A stretch of 64,000 nucleotides of DNA from an uncultured Oscillospiraceae bacterium (GCA_934567355.1 CAKTJC010000001.1:62001-126000); one strand, 5' to 3'. Positions 17,712 to 26,969 are shown, counted from the stretch's first letter. Notes: a model not told the origin generated them from the letters alone. Made by a program: numbers and translations.

Positions 17712-20141
17712 TTACTCGGTAACAGTGATGGTGCCGGTCAGGCCGCCGACCTCGATGGTGTATTCACCGGCCTCCAAGGTCAGGTCCATCTGCAGCACGC
17801 GCCAGCTGCCGCCTTCCACGGTCATGATCTTCTCGGCCACGACTTCTCCGTTGGCAGTTGCCTGGGCGATGGTGAAGCCGTCCGCGCCGTTGTTGCGCAG
17901 CAGGGCGTAAATGGTGAAGGGCTCACCGGCCTTGGCCACGTTGGTGGTGTAGACCACAGTGTTGATGCTGCCGGAGCTGCCTTCTTCTTCACGGGCTTCC
18001 TGAACGATGGGCAGGATCAGGCAGGAATACTTGAAGTCGGGATCCTGGCCATAGCTCATGCCGAACTGGTAAGTGACCAGAGGATCGCCGTAGTTGTTGG
18101 GAGAAGCGTGGTTGGGATCATCCTCCATCAGAGCCTGGACGATCAGGCGGACGTAGGCGGGAGCACCCTGGTCGCCGGCCAGATCCTTCCACTGGGCATC
18201 GTCGCTGAGCTCATCGCGGGCGATCTCCTTATTGATGATGCCGCCGGGCTGACGGTCGCCGAAAATCAGATCCGCATAGATCCAGGGAGAGGTGCCGGTG
18301 ACGAAGCCGCCCTCGGTGGAACCGTGGTCGGCAGCCTGGCTGTAGGACAGGTACAGCACGGCGTCGGCATTGGTCAGGCTGTAAGCATCGGGCTCGGTGC
18401 CGTTCAGGGACAGGACGATGGGCTTGCCCAGATCCTGTGCATCCTCGATAAACAGCTCAGTGGCATCGTTGATGGTGCCGTAGTCGCCGACGACCACATC
18501 GGCATCTTCCATATCGTCCACAACCGTGGCGCCCTTCTCGGCGAAGTACTTCTTGTAGCCTTCCTCAGCAGCGGAGGAAGAAGCCTCAACATAGACCTTT
18601 GCATCCTTGCTCAGGGGCAGCAGGTCGTTGTCGTTCTTCACCAGGACGGCGGACTCGGCCTGCAGGCGCTCGGTCAGCTCCACCTCGTAGGGGTTACGGG
18701 CAGCGCGCAGCTCTTCGTCGTTGGTGATGGGAGTCTGGTTGGCAGCCCACTCAGCGCTGGCGCACAGGGTAACAGCGGCGTCCACATCGCAGTAGGGGTT
18801 CTCGAACAGGCCCTTGTTGAACTTGAAGCGCAGGATGCGGGTGGCAGCCTGATCAACGTTGGCCTTTTCCACCTCGCCGGAGGCCAGACCGTCGATGATG
18901 GCCTGGGGATAGTTGCTGGAGGGAGAGCTCTCCCAGTTGGAATAGTCGCGGATCATAGAGCCGGAACCGAACATATCGGTGCCGTTTTCCAGTGCGTCGT
19001 TGTACAGCCAGCCGATGGTCTGCTGACCCAGGTCAACACCCTCAGAGGTGATGCCGCTCATACGGCCGGGGTTGCTGGGGCCACCGCCCAGGGCCCACCA
19101 GTCGGAGACGACAACGCCTTCGAAGCCCAGGGTGTCGCGCAGGTAGCTCATGGTCGCCTTATCCCACTTGACGTCAACGGTGTTGGAGATACCGGTGCCG
19201 CCGCAGTTGGTCATGACCCACTCGGAGCCGGCGGACAGGGCAGCCGTCCAGCCCACCATCCAGTTGTCGAAGTTCTGGGCAACGGAGCGAGCCTTGCCGA
19301 AGCTGGAATCGCCGCCGCGGCCGATCCAGTGCTTGGTGCAGGAAGCCAGGCCGTTCTCTTCCAGGCCGCGGATCTCTTCGTGCACGATGGAGGCAATGTA
19401 CTCGGGGTTCTCGCCGTACTGGGCGCCGATCTCGTTGGCGTAGGGCTCAAAGGTCACGTGGATGCCCACGGCGCGCATGGCCTTGCCATAGTAGCAGGCC
19501 AGCTCATAAGCCAGCTCGGGATCATTGGCAGTACCGAAGGCCTCGTGAGCCTTGTCGATGTAGCCGCCGAATGCATTGTACTCACGGTCGGAGGTGATGA
19601 CCATAGGCACAGCCAGACGCTCGGCCTCGGCAGCAGCCTGCAGATTATTCAGGGTATTGGTGATGGTCTCGGGGGTGCCGTTCAGGTTGAACAGCTGGCA
19701 GGTCAGGGCGTACTCCTGAACCATCTTCACCGCGTCGACCAGCTGGGTGTTCACGCAGAACAGCAGGCCGACTTCCTCTTCGGGAGTCATCTGGGCAATC
19801 AGGTCGGCAATACGGGCATCGGTATCAACACGCCAATCCTCGTAAACGTCCAGAGTGCCGTTCTTGTTCATGTCCTTGAACTTCAGGCCGTCCACCTCCA
19901 GGATGGAGGTAACGCCTTCCACATAGGTCAGCTTGACCTGACCGGTGGTCTCGTCTGCCTCGATGGTTGCGTAGTCGCAGCGCTGCTCCAGGCGTGCCTT
20001 TTCGGCAGCAGCCTCTTCGGAGTCTGCCGAAGCGTTCATCTGGTTCGCGATATCTGCTGCATTTGCGGGCGCTTCTGCAAAAGCGGCGCTGAGGCAGCCG
20101 AGTAACATGACCAGGGCCAATAATACGGACAGTTTCTTCAT
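17712..20141 (-). CDS. Secreted glycoside hydrolase family 3 enzyme
   Basis: An 809-aa exported enzyme, probably a beta-glucosidase/xylosidase-like exo-hydrolase. Order: signal peptide (residues 1-25, with a possible lipobox LLGC), a canonical EF-hand-like loop (DMNKNGTLDVYED, about residue 80), the GH3 barrel with nucleophile Asp in VVVSDWWA, the alpha/beta sandwich domain (ESAVLVKNDNDLLPLSKDA onward) and a C-terminal beta-sandwich (RNNGADGFTIA). ATG at 20141 follows AAAGGAG; the longer frame would start upstream of it. It is a paralogue of the GH3 at 27-30 kb. The exact sugar specificity cannot be read from sequence. Confidence 0.9.
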   Translation of the reverse strand: MKKLSVLLALVMLLGCLSAAFAEAPANAADIANQMNASADSEEAAAEKARLEQRCDYATIEADETTGQVKLTYVEGVTSILEVDGLKFKDMNKNGTLDVYEDWRVDTDARIADLIAQMTPEEEVGLLFCVNTQLVDAVKMVQEYALTCQLFNLNGTPETITNTLNNLQAAAEAERLAVPMVITSDREYNAFGGYIDKAHEAFGTANDPELAYELACYYGKAMRAVGIHVTFEPYANEIGAQYGENPEYIASIVHEEIRGLEENGLASCTKHWIGRGGDSSFGKARSVAQNFDNWMVGWTAALSAGSEWVMTNCGGTGISNTVDVKWDKATMSYLRDTLGFEGVVVSDWWALGGGPSNPGRMSGITSEGVDLGQQTIGWLYNDALENGTDMFGSGSMIRDYSNWESSPSSNYPQAIIDGLASGEVEKANVDQAATRILRFKFNKGLFENPYCDVDAAVTLCASAEWAANQTPITNDEELRAARNPYEVELTERLQAESAVLVKNDNDLLPLSKDAKVYVEASSSAAEEGYKKYFAEKGATVVDDMEDADVVVGDYGTINDATELFIEDAQDLGKPIVLSLNGTEPDAYSLTNADAVLYLSYSQAADHGSTEGGFVTGTSPWIYADLIFGDRQPGGIINKEIARDELSDDAQWKDLAGDQGAPAYVRLIVQALMEDDPNHASPNNYGDPLVTYQFGMSYGQDPDFKYSCLILPIVQEAREEEGSSGSINTVVYTTNVAKAGEPFTIYALLRNNGADGFTIAQATANGEVVAEKIMTVEGGSWRVLQMDLTLEAGEYTIEVGGLTGTITVTE

Positions 20142-20174
20142 GTGGGGTGCTCCTTTCTCTTGCCGGGTAATATT

Positions 20175-20201
20175 CGTCTGCACACGAAATACGTGCAAAC
20201 G
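20175..20201 (-). promoter_or_regulatory. Inverted repeat, candidate operator of the GH3 gene
   Basis: CGTcTGCAC, a 9-bp spacer and GTGCAaACG form a 27-bp inverted repeat with one mismatch, about 35 bp upstream of the GH3 start codon. It has the position and symmetry of a repressor site. Confidence 0.4.
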
Positions 20202-20378
20202 ACCCTTTGCCCTACAAGTGTACCATAGCAGCGCCGGTTGCGGCTTAGAAATTCAGGCACTTTATACAGAAATTTTTCGTTACTTTCATACCCATTTGGG
20301 AAAATCCAACACTTCAAAGGGAAATATCAAGCATTGCTCCGCGTCAAGGCCGGAATGTTGGATTTTTCCGCAGAAAGC

Positions 20379-20417
20379 AACTGCCGCCCGGAGCCTTTGC
20401 GTTCCGGGCGGCAGTTC
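20379..20417 (-). terminator. Terminator downstream of the P-type ATPase pseudogene
   Basis: A 14-15-bp stem (aactgccgcccgga / tccgggcggcagtt) with a 9-nt loop lies 10 bp past the ATPase stop; the T-tract on the minus strand is weak (TTGCTTT). Confidence 0.65.
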
Positions 20418-20426
20418 TAAGTGATT

Positions 20427-22064
20427 TTACTTTTCCTCTCCCGCGGGCAGGAGATTGGTCATGCTCTTCAGGATGATGCCCAGGGTGGACATATTGTGCA
20501 GGAGCGCAGAGGTGGTGGGAGGCAGGATGCCCGCCACACCCAGGACGATCAGCGCGCAGTTGAAGCCGATGATGAAGCGGTAGTTCCGGTGGATGCGGCT
20601 CATCAGCTGGCAGCTGAGCTGCCGCAGGGTGACCAGCGCACGCAGATCCTCGGACGCCACAGTGATGTCCGCGATCTCCCGTGCGATGGCTGCGCCGGTG
20701 GAGATGGCAATGCCCACGTCCGCCTCGGACAGGGCAGGCGAATCGTTCACGCCGTCGCCCACCATGATCACCACATGCCCTTCGGCGCGTGCCTTGCGGA
20801 TGAATTCCGCCTTATCCTCCGGCAGCACCTCGGCAAACACCCGATCCACGCCCACGGCCTGCGCCACGGACTCAGCGGTGCGCCGGTTGTCGCCGGTCAT
20901 CATCACCACATTTTTGATGCCGCATTCGTGCAGCGCACGGATGGCATCGGGCGCCTCGGCGCGCAGGGGATCGGAAATGCAGATCACCGCCGCCAGCCGC
21001 CCGGCAATGCACAGGTAGAGCTGGGAATAGGCGGGATCCAGGGAGCGGAATTTCTCCTCCTCCCCCTCCGGGATGGTGCAGTGCTCATCTTCAAAGACGA
21101 AATGGGCGCTGCCGATGATCACCTTATGCTCGTCCACCATGCTGGAAATGCCATGGGCGACGATATACTGCACCTGAGAATGGTATTCCTCGTGGGAAAG
21201 CCCCCGCTTCTGTGCCTCCTCCACCACGGCGTTGGCGATGGAGTGGGGGTAGTGCTCCTCCAGGCAGGCTGCCAGGCGAAGCATCTCCTGCTCCTCGTGG
21301 CCGCCGAAGGGCACCACCTGCGCCACCTTGGGGGTGGCATAGGTCAGCGTGCCGGTTTTGTCAAATACGATGGTATCCGCCGCCGCCATCGACTCCAGGA
21401 AGCGGCCGCCCTTTACGGAGATATGGAACAGGGCGCTCTCGCGCATGGCGGACAGCACTGCAATGGGCATTGCCAGCTTCAGGGCGCAGGAGAAATCCAC
21501 CATCAGCACAGCCAGCGTCTTGGTCACGTTCCGGGTCAGCAGATAGGTCAGCGCCGTGCCGCCCAGGGTATAGGGCACCAGCTTGTCCGCCAGGTGGGAA
21601 GCCTCCGCCTCCACCGTGGATTTCAGCTTTTCGGAATCCTCGATCATTTTGACGATGCGGTCGTACCGGCCGCCGCCGGTCTCCTTGTCCACCTGGACGA
21701 CGCATTCGCCCTCCGCCGCCCGGTTCTCGCGGTAGCGGATCACGGCGTCCTGGGTGCGGTCGAAAACCGCCACATCGGTCACGCCGGGTATATTCCTCAA
21801 ATAAAGGAAGCTCTGATTAAATCAGCAAGAGCTGGCAGCGAGGGATTTTGTTCCCAGGCAAAGGATGAAAAATGGAGGAATACTGTATGTATTTCCCATT
21901 TTTCATTCTGCGGCATGGGGGCAAAAGACCCGCTGCCCAGCCGCAGATGATTTATTCAGAGATTCCTGAAATTCCAGCACATCCGCCTGACGCAGGGTCG
22001 TGCGCACACAATTCAGGTGCACCCGCATCCGGCCACCGGATTCATGAACGATTTTGCACTTCAT
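20427..22064 (-). pseudogene. Heavy-metal-type P-type ATPase, split by a MITE and internally deleted
   Basis: The original start is the ATG at 22062-22064 after GGGAGG; it reads MKCKIVHESGGRMRVHLN up to ...QADVLEF, then enters a MITE (21805-21967) that introduces a stop. The frame resumes at about 21803 with YLRNIPGVTDVAVFDRTQDA, completing an HMA-like domain. Then VIRYRENR joins directly to AEGECVVQVDKE, so the first four membrane helices and the TGE actuator loop expected of the family are missing in frame. The catalytic domain (FDKTGTLT, GDGVNDSP) and last helices (SCALKLAMP, FNCALIVLG) remain. Two independent lesions mean no working pump. The family is the single-HMA-like Clostridial metal ATPase; the metal is unknown. 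Confidence 0.88.
21805..21967. mobile_element. MITE copy 2, inserted in the P-type ATPase
   Basis: A 163-bp element with ends AGGAAGCTCTGATTAAATC and GATTTATTCAGAGATTCCT. The whole element is an imperfect inverted repeat folding back on itself, with an inner arm pair ATGAAAAATGG / CCATTTTTCAT. It is about 90 percent alike to copy 3 over the shared parts. No coding capacity. Flanking ATPase codons read continuously across it (LEF | YLRN), which defines the insertion site. I could not identify a target-site duplication with certainty. Confidence 0.85.
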
Positions 22065-22084
22065 GTGATTTCCTCCCATAGGGA

Positions 22085-22108
22085 AAGCGCTGCCTGATTG
22101 CAGCGCTT
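22085..22108 (-). terminator. Hairpin between a gene remnant and the ATPase pseudogene
   Basis: A 9-bp stem AAGCGCTGC / GCAGCGCTT with a 6-nt loop sits just upstream of the ATPase start. It could terminate the upstream remnant or belong to the ATPase leader. Confidence 0.4.
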
Positions 22109-22121
22109 CTCTTGGATCAAT

Positions 22122-22190
22122 TATTCCTCAGCGGGGGTTTCTGCGGAAGGTTCGGGGTCATCCTCGATGACGGCCTCGGCTTCCGGCAAA
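22122..22190 (-). pseudogene. Short C-terminal gene remnant, unidentified
   Basis: On the minus strand an open stretch reads PEAEAVIEDDPEPSAETPAE and ends in TAA; just upstream in the same frame is a TGA and no ribosome site. It looks like the acidic tail of a deleted gene that stood before the ATPase. Identity unknown. Confidence 0.35.
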
Positions 22191-22238
22191 AATCAACCGG
22201 TCCCCCATTTTTTCACAATTTTGTAAAAAAGTGACATC

Positions 22239-23180
22239 CTACCAGTCCGGCTCCAGCTCCGGCTTCAGCGGGAGGGCAAAAATCTGCGCGGTGATAGTGC
22301 GATACCCGCCAAGATCAGTGGTCTTTCGCAGAGGCTTGGCGAACCGCTCGCCGCCCTGGAAGCGGTGCAGGAGATAACGCCAGTTCTCCTTCAGCCGGAA
22401 CATGGCGTTGCGGAAGCCGCCAAAGGCACGCAGGTATTCCTCCAGCAGCGCATCATAGAAAGCTGCCAGCGTCTTTGCATCCGTGCCGCCGGGGGTAAGC
22501 ATGCCCGGGTCGCCGATCAGTCCCCGCCCCAGCATCACGGCAGGAACGGCCGGATACTGCCCGGCAAAGCTGCGGATCTGCCGGAGGGAACACAAATTGC
22601 CGTTGAAGCACACCGGGAAGGGTGCGGTCTCCAGCGCATAGGCAAAGCATTCCATATGCAGCTGCCCCCCGTAGAAATCCCGGCGCACTCTCGGGTGGAT
22701 GATCAGCTCCGCCAGCGGGTAGCGGCGGTAAATATCCATGATTTTTGTAAATTCCTCCGGCGACTGCACCCCCACCCGGGTCTTCACCGAGACGGGAAGG
22801 GGCGATGCGGCGCAGACCGCATCCAAAAAGGCATCCAGCCCATCCGGGTCTGCCAGCATGCCGCTGCCCTTCCCCTTCGCCACCACCGTGCCGGAGGGGC
22901 AGCCCAGATTCAGGTTCACCCGGTCATACCCCCGGTCGCGCAGCAGCTGCACCATCCATAGGAAGTCCTCCGCATTCTTCGTCAGCAGCTGGGGCACCGT
23001 ATAAGCCCCCGTCTCCCCTGCCGCCGGCAGCTCCCGCTCTTCCCTATTCGTCAGGCGGCGGTGCACCGTGGGCGAAAGAAAGGGGGTATAGTAGCGATCC
23101 ACCCCGGGGAAAAACTGATGATGCAGCCGCCGGTAGATCGCATCCGTCAGCCCCTCCATGGGGGCAAAATAATATTTCAT
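22239..23180 (-). CDS. dus: tRNA-dihydrouridine synthase
   Basis: A 313-aa flavoenzyme that reduces uridine to dihydrouridine in tRNA. Key features: the start MKYYFAPMEGLTDAIYR (FMN phosphate pocket), NLNLGCPSG with the catalytic Cys, VSVKTRVG (substrate Lys), IIHPRVRRDFY and the FMN-binding NGNLCS and MLGRGLIGDPG motifs, then a C-terminal helical tRNA-binding domain. ATG at 23180 follows AAGGAG at some distance. It is divergent from the RNase J gene and appears monocistronic. Which Dus class it belongs to (DusB-like or other) is uncertain. Confidence 0.92.
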   Translation of the reverse strand: MKYYFAPMEGLTDAIYRRLHHQFFPGVDRYYTPFLSPTVHRRLTNREERELPAAGETGAYTVPQLLTKNAEDFLWMVQLLRDRGYDRVNLNLGCPSGTVVAKGKGSGMLADPDGLDAFLDAVCAASPLPVSVKTRVGVQSPEEFTKIMDIYRRYPLAELIIHPRVRRDFYGGQLHMECFAYALETAPFPVCFNGNLCSLRQIRSFAGQYPAVPAVMLGRGLIGDPGMLTPGGTDAKTLAAFYDALLEEYLRAFGGFRNAMFRLKENWRYLLHRFQGGERFAKPLRKTTDLGGYRTITAQIFALPLKPELEPDW

Positions 23181-23560
23181 GGCTCCGCTCCTTCTTTTTG
23201 GATAGCATACCCAATTCCGTGCGCCGCGTCAATCCCCTTCTTTCATATACTCATATGTAAGAAGCGACATACTTTCCCGGTTCCGGGTGAAAAATCTTTT
23301 GTTCAAAAATTATTGTATACTTTTCCGTGAAAATGTGTTATACTCTCCATATTCGGTGCGGGTGGGCAGACCCGGCCTTCCGCCGGGGGCGGATAATCCC
23401 CCGATCCACGAAAGAGAAAATGCAGGCGTTTTTCGGAAAGAAGGCGATTCAGGGCTGGTCTTTCTGACATCGGCTGCCTGCTTTTTGCGTTCAAAATTTT
23501 CCGGGCATCCATTTCCCGGGATCCATATTTTATTGTATAACCGAAAGGAGATTTTACCAT
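23181..23560. other. Divergent dus / RNase J intergenic region
   Basis: A 380-bp gap. On the plus strand two TATACT hexamers (23316-23321 and 23339-23344, 23 bp apart) are the best -10 candidates for RNase J, without a clear -35; a leader of about 210 nt with GC-rich inverted segments follows. Nothing coding seen. Confidence 0.4.
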
Positions 23561-25216
23561 TTGGCAGAAAAACTGAAAATTATTCCTCTGGGCGGTCTGG
23601 ATGAGATCGGCAAGAACATGACCGTTTTGGAGTATGGCAAGGATATGATCATCGTCGATTGCGGCGTTGGCTTCCCGGACGAGGACATGTACGGCGTTGA
23701 TTTGGTGATTCCCGATTTTTCCTACGTGGTCGCCAACTCCAAGAAGCTGCGGGGCATGTTCATCACCCACGGGCATGAGGATCACATCGGATCCATTCCC
23801 TATTTCATGAAGGAGGTCATCTGCCCCGTCCACGGTACTGCCATGACCAACGGGCTGATCAAGCTGAAGCTGGAGGAGCACAAGCTGGACGACAAGGTCA
23901 AGCTCATCACCCACAAGCCCGGCGATGTGGTCAAGGCCGGGTGCTTCAGCGTAGAGTTCATCCACGTCAACCACTCCATTGCGGACGCCGTGGCCTTTGC
24001 CATCCGCACCCCCGTGGGCACCGTGGTGATGACCGGCGACTTCAAGATCGACCCCACCGCCTCCTGCGGCATGACCGATCTGGCCCGTTTCGGCCAGCTG
24101 GGCAACGACGGCGTGCTGGCACTGCTGGCCGACTCCACCAACGTGGAGCGCCAGGGCTACACCCCCAGCGAGAATGTGGTAGCCGAGGGTCTGGACCGGC
24201 AGTTCAAGGGCTGCGACCAGCGCATCATCGTCACCACCTTTGCCTCCAACATGCACCGCATCCAGGCGGTGCTGGCCACCGCCCAGCGCTATGGACGGAA
24301 GGTGGCCGTCACCGGCCGCAGCATGGAGAATATGCTCAAGGTCGCCCAGGAGCTTGGATACCTGAATGTCAAGCCCGGCACCATTGTGGACATTGCTTCC
24401 ATCAAGAGCATTCCGAAGAACAAGCTGGTCATCGTCTCCACCGGCTCCCAGGGCGAAAATATGTCCGCCCTGTACCGCATGGCCTTCTCCACCCACAAGC
24501 AGGTGGACATCACCGCCGGTGACCGGATCATCATCTCCGCCTCTGCCATCCCCGGCAACGAGAAGGCGATCTCCCGCATCATCAACGAGCTCTACCGCAA
24601 GGGAGCAGACGTGGTCTACGAAAAGAGCGAGGGGCTGCACGTCTCCGGCCACGCCTGCCAGGAGGAGCTGAAGATCATTCACGCCCTGGTCAAGCCCCGT
24701 TTCTTCCTGCCCGTCCACGGCGAGCAGCGGCACCTGCAGATCCACAGCAAGCTGGCCCAGTCCATGGGCATGAACCCCCGGAACATCCACATCGGCGAGC
24801 TGGGCACGGTGTTTGAATTCACCGGCAAGAGCTGCAAGGAAGCGCCCCCCGTCACTGCTGGAAAGGTATATGTGGACGGCACCGGCGTGGGCGACGTGGG
24901 CAGCGTGGTGCTGCGCGACCGCAAGCACCTGGCCCAGGACGGCATGCTGGTGGTGTGCGTCAATCTGTCCAGCCAGAACGGCGAGCTGATTTCCGGCCCC
25001 GACATCATCACCCGCGGCTTCATCTACGTCAAGGAGTCCGACGAGCTGATGGAGGAGCTGCGGCAGGTGGCCATTGAGGCCATTGAGCGCTGCCAGCGCA
25101 AGCGGGTGCGGGATTGGAGCGCCATCAAGTCCGCCATCAAGAACGACCTGAGCGGCTACCTCTACAAGACCACCAAGCGCAATCCCATGATTCTGCCCGT
25201 TATCATGGAAATTTAA
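23561..25216 (+). CDS. rnj: Ribonuclease J
   Basis: A 551-aa metallo-beta-lactamase/beta-CASP ribonuclease with 5'-exo and endonuclease activity, central to mRNA turnover in Firmicutes. The zinc ligands lie in FITHGHEDHIGSIPY (HxHxDH motif); beta-CASP features follow (MTGDFKIDPT, STNVERQGYTPSE, VTGRSMENM, STGSQGE, and the late HVSGHACQEE and PVHGEQRHL). The C-terminal domain is complete. The start is a TTG at 23561, placed 9 nt after AAAGGAG; no ATG/GTG is better positioned. Only one RNase J is seen in the window, so J1 versus J2 is not assigned. Confidence 0.95.
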   Translation: MAEKLKIIPLGGLDEIGKNMTVLEYGKDMIIVDCGVGFPDEDMYGVDLVIPDFSYVVANSKKLRGMFITHGHEDHIGSIPYFMKEVICPVHGTAMTNGLIKLKLEEHKLDDKVKLITHKPGDVVKAGCFSVEFIHVNHSIADAVAFAIRTPVGTVVMTGDFKIDPTASCGMTDLARFGQLGNDGVLALLADSTNVERQGYTPSENVVAEGLDRQFKGCDQRIIVTTFASNMHRIQAVLATAQRYGRKVAVTGRSMENMLKVAQELGYLNVKPGTIVDIASIKSIPKNKLVIVSTGSQGENMSALYRMAFSTHKQVDITAGDRIIISASAIPGNEKAISRIINELYRKGADVVYEKSEGLHVSGHACQEELKIIHALVKPRFFLPVHGEQRHLQIHSKLAQSMGMNPRNIHIGELGTVFEFTGKSCKEAPPVTAGKVYVDGTGVGDVGSVVLRDRKHLAQDGMLVVCVNLSSQNGELISGPDIITRGFIYVKESDELMEELRQVAIEAIERCQRKRVRDWSAIKSAIKNDLSGYLYKTTKRNPMILPVIMEI

Positions 25217-25220
25217 TGTT

Positions 25221-25263
25221 AAAATCGGAGGAATTCCCGGAAACAGGAATTCCTCCGATTTTT
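25221..25263 (+). terminator. Terminator of RNase J
   Basis: A 17-bp perfect stem (aaaatcggaggaattcc and its complement), 8-nt loop, ending in TTTTT. Very strong. Confidence 0.9.
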
Positions 25264-25275
25264 GATATGTTTCTA

Positions 25276-25496
25276 AGGAAGCTCTGATTAAATTGGCAAG
25301 AGCTGGCAGCGAGGGATTTTGTTCCCAGGCAAAGGATGGAAAATGGAGGAATACTGTATGTACCCGCAAGGGGTATGCCGCATCCGTAAGCCAGCTTTCG
25401 CTGGCAACGGCTGCGCTATATTTCCCATTTTTCATCCTGCGGCATGGGGGCAAAAGGCCCGCTGCCCAGCCGCAGATGATTTATTCAGAGTTTCCC
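25276..25496. mobile_element. MITE copy 3, with a 58-bp insertion
   Basis: Ends AGGAAGCTCTGATTAAATT and GATTTATTCAGAGTTTCCC. The body matches copy 2 closely except for an extra stretch of about 58 bp (about 25361-25418) containing two small hairpins, TACCCgcaaGGGGTA and GCCAGCtttcGCTGGC. It lies between the RNase J terminator and the stop codon of the AraC-type regulator, 6 bp from the latter. Confidence 0.85.
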
Positions 25497-25502
25497 TATT
25501 TT

Positions 25503-26969
25503 TTATTCCCCGTTTGCCCACTGAGAGGGGGTCTTTCCGGTGTATTGGCGGAAAACCTTAGTGAAATAGGAAGAGTCTTCATAGCCCACGCAGGCGGCTA
25601 CATCATAGAGCAGCAGGTCGGGCCGGTCGCGCAGCAGCTTCTTGGCAGCATCGATGCGGCACTGGGTCAGGTAGGCATTGAAGGTGGTGTCGCTGTATTT
25701 GCGGAAGAGGCGGCTGAGATAGGTCTGGGAAATGCCGATCTGGTCGCATACGCTCTGCATGCTCAGCGGCTGAGCGTAGTTGTCCCGGACGTAGGTCGTG
25801 GCGGCGTTGAACAGCTCCTGGGTGCTCATGCGGCGCTCCCGGGGGCTATCCTCATCAAACAGCATGTTGTATACTCCCGACATCATGTCGGTGTAGGAAC
25901 GGGCGCACTGGATCACACTGTTGTATTCCTGCAAGATATCTTCCAGTCGGCTGAGCACCTGGGGGCGCACCGCGGCCACCTGGTGGATGATCTGCCGCAC
26001 CATGTGCCACACCTGCCGCTGGGGCATCTGCGCCCGCTCCCAGGCGGCTGCCAGGGACGAGAAATAGCTCTTGACCATGCCGAACTTGCCGGAGGTAACA
26101 AAATAGCTCATCTGGTTCAGCTCGGCGGTGGGCAGCTTGATGCGCTCCTGCGCGGTGCCGCCGGTGAGCTGCAGGATCTGGTGCTTTCCGATCACCGTCT
26201 TTTGATAGATCATATTGATGGCCAGCTCAACGAAGTTTGGCAGGCCGTCGATGGGGCGGCTTATGGGGGTATACACCGCCGTCCAGGTGGAAAGATTGCC
26301 GGGGCTGGTCATGTACACGCTGAGTTGGGACAGGAATTCCTCCGCCCCGCCCTCCTGGGCGATCAGGATCCGCTCATCGTCATCCCGCCCCCGCAGCACC
26401 TGAAAATGGGAATCCGTTGCCCGCATCATGGAGGTGGCACTGAGGAACTTGGGAAGGATCATATTGAGATTGCCCCAGCGGATATAGGCAAAGCGATAGG
26501 TATTCCTGCCGAAGAGCTGGGCGGCCATTTCCCGATTATAGGGCTGGCCGCAGGCCAGCGCAGGCAGCACGGAGCCGGAGCGGCCGGCCTTCTCCCGCTC
26601 CAGCTTCTGCTGGATGGACTGGAGCACGGTGGACATTTTGCTGATGCTCACAGGCTTGAGCAGATAACTGTCCACCCCCGCCTGAATGGCGCCCTGGGCA
26701 TATTCAAACTCGCCGTAGCCGCTGATGATCACAATATGGATATTCGGCTGGATCTCCCGCGCCGCCCGGGCAAGCTCAATGCCGTTCATTCCGTGCATGC
26801 TGATGTCCGTCAGCAGCAGGTCAACGGGATTCTTCTGCAGAAAATCCAGCGCCAGCTCCCCGCTGGAGACAGTACCGGTCACATGGAAGCCGTTGGAAAA
26901 CTGCTCCACAATGGAACTGATGAACCGCAGCGCAGGCATCTCATCATCCGCGATCAGAACGCGATACAT
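25503..26969 (-). CDS. YesN/AraC-type response regulator
   Basis: A 488-aa regulator with an N-terminal receiver domain (ADDE at 7-10, phospho-Asp in LLTDISMHGMNG near residue 54, Lys in LLKPVS), a long middle region without a recognised domain, and a C-terminal AraC double helix-turn-helix (SMQSVCDQIGISQTYLSRLF ... VAACVGYEDSSYFTKVFRQY, about residues 405-480). YesN-type regulators respond to YesM-like sensor kinases, often controlling sugar uptake or polysaccharide enzymes. No cognate kinase is adjacent. It is divergent from the second GH3 gene, with a near-perfect 28-bp palindrome between them, so it may activate that gene. Confidence 0.9.
   Translation of the reverse strand: MYRVLIADDEMPALRFISSIVEQFSNGFHVTGTVSSGELALDFLQKNPVDLLLTDISMHGMNGIELARAAREIQPNIHIVIISGYGEFEYAQGAIQAGVDSYLLKPVSISKMSTVLQSIQQKLEREKAGRSGSVLPALACGQPYNREMAAQLFGRNTYRFAYIRWGNLNMILPKFLSATSMMRATDSHFQVLRGRDDDERILIAQEGGAEEFLSQLSVYMTSPGNLSTWTAVYTPISRPIDGLPNFVELAINMIYQKTVIGKHQILQLTGGTAQERIKLPTAELNQMSYFVTSGKFGMVKSYFSSLAAAWERAQMPQRQVWHMVRQIIHQVAAVRPQVLSRLEDILQEYNSVIQCARSYTDMMSGVYNMLFDEDSPRERRMSTQELFNAATTYVRDNYAQPLSMQSVCDQIGISQTYLSRLFRKYSDTTFNAYLTQCRIDAAKKLLRDRPDLLLYDVAACVGYEDSSYFTKVFRQYTGKTPSQWANGE

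Noticed and set aside
23303..25453. A 716-codon open frame on the minus strand across RNase J, and similar long antisense frames across gapA, both GH3 genes, the Zn ATPase, acsB and acsCE
   Set aside because: They mirror real genes in GC-rich, codon-biased DNA, have no ribosome site or recognisable domain, and show repetitive His/Gly/Val-rich composition.
25276..25496. CRISPR or tandem repeat array around the MITE copies
   Set aside because: Only single inverted-repeat elements are seen, with no regular direct repeats or spacers.
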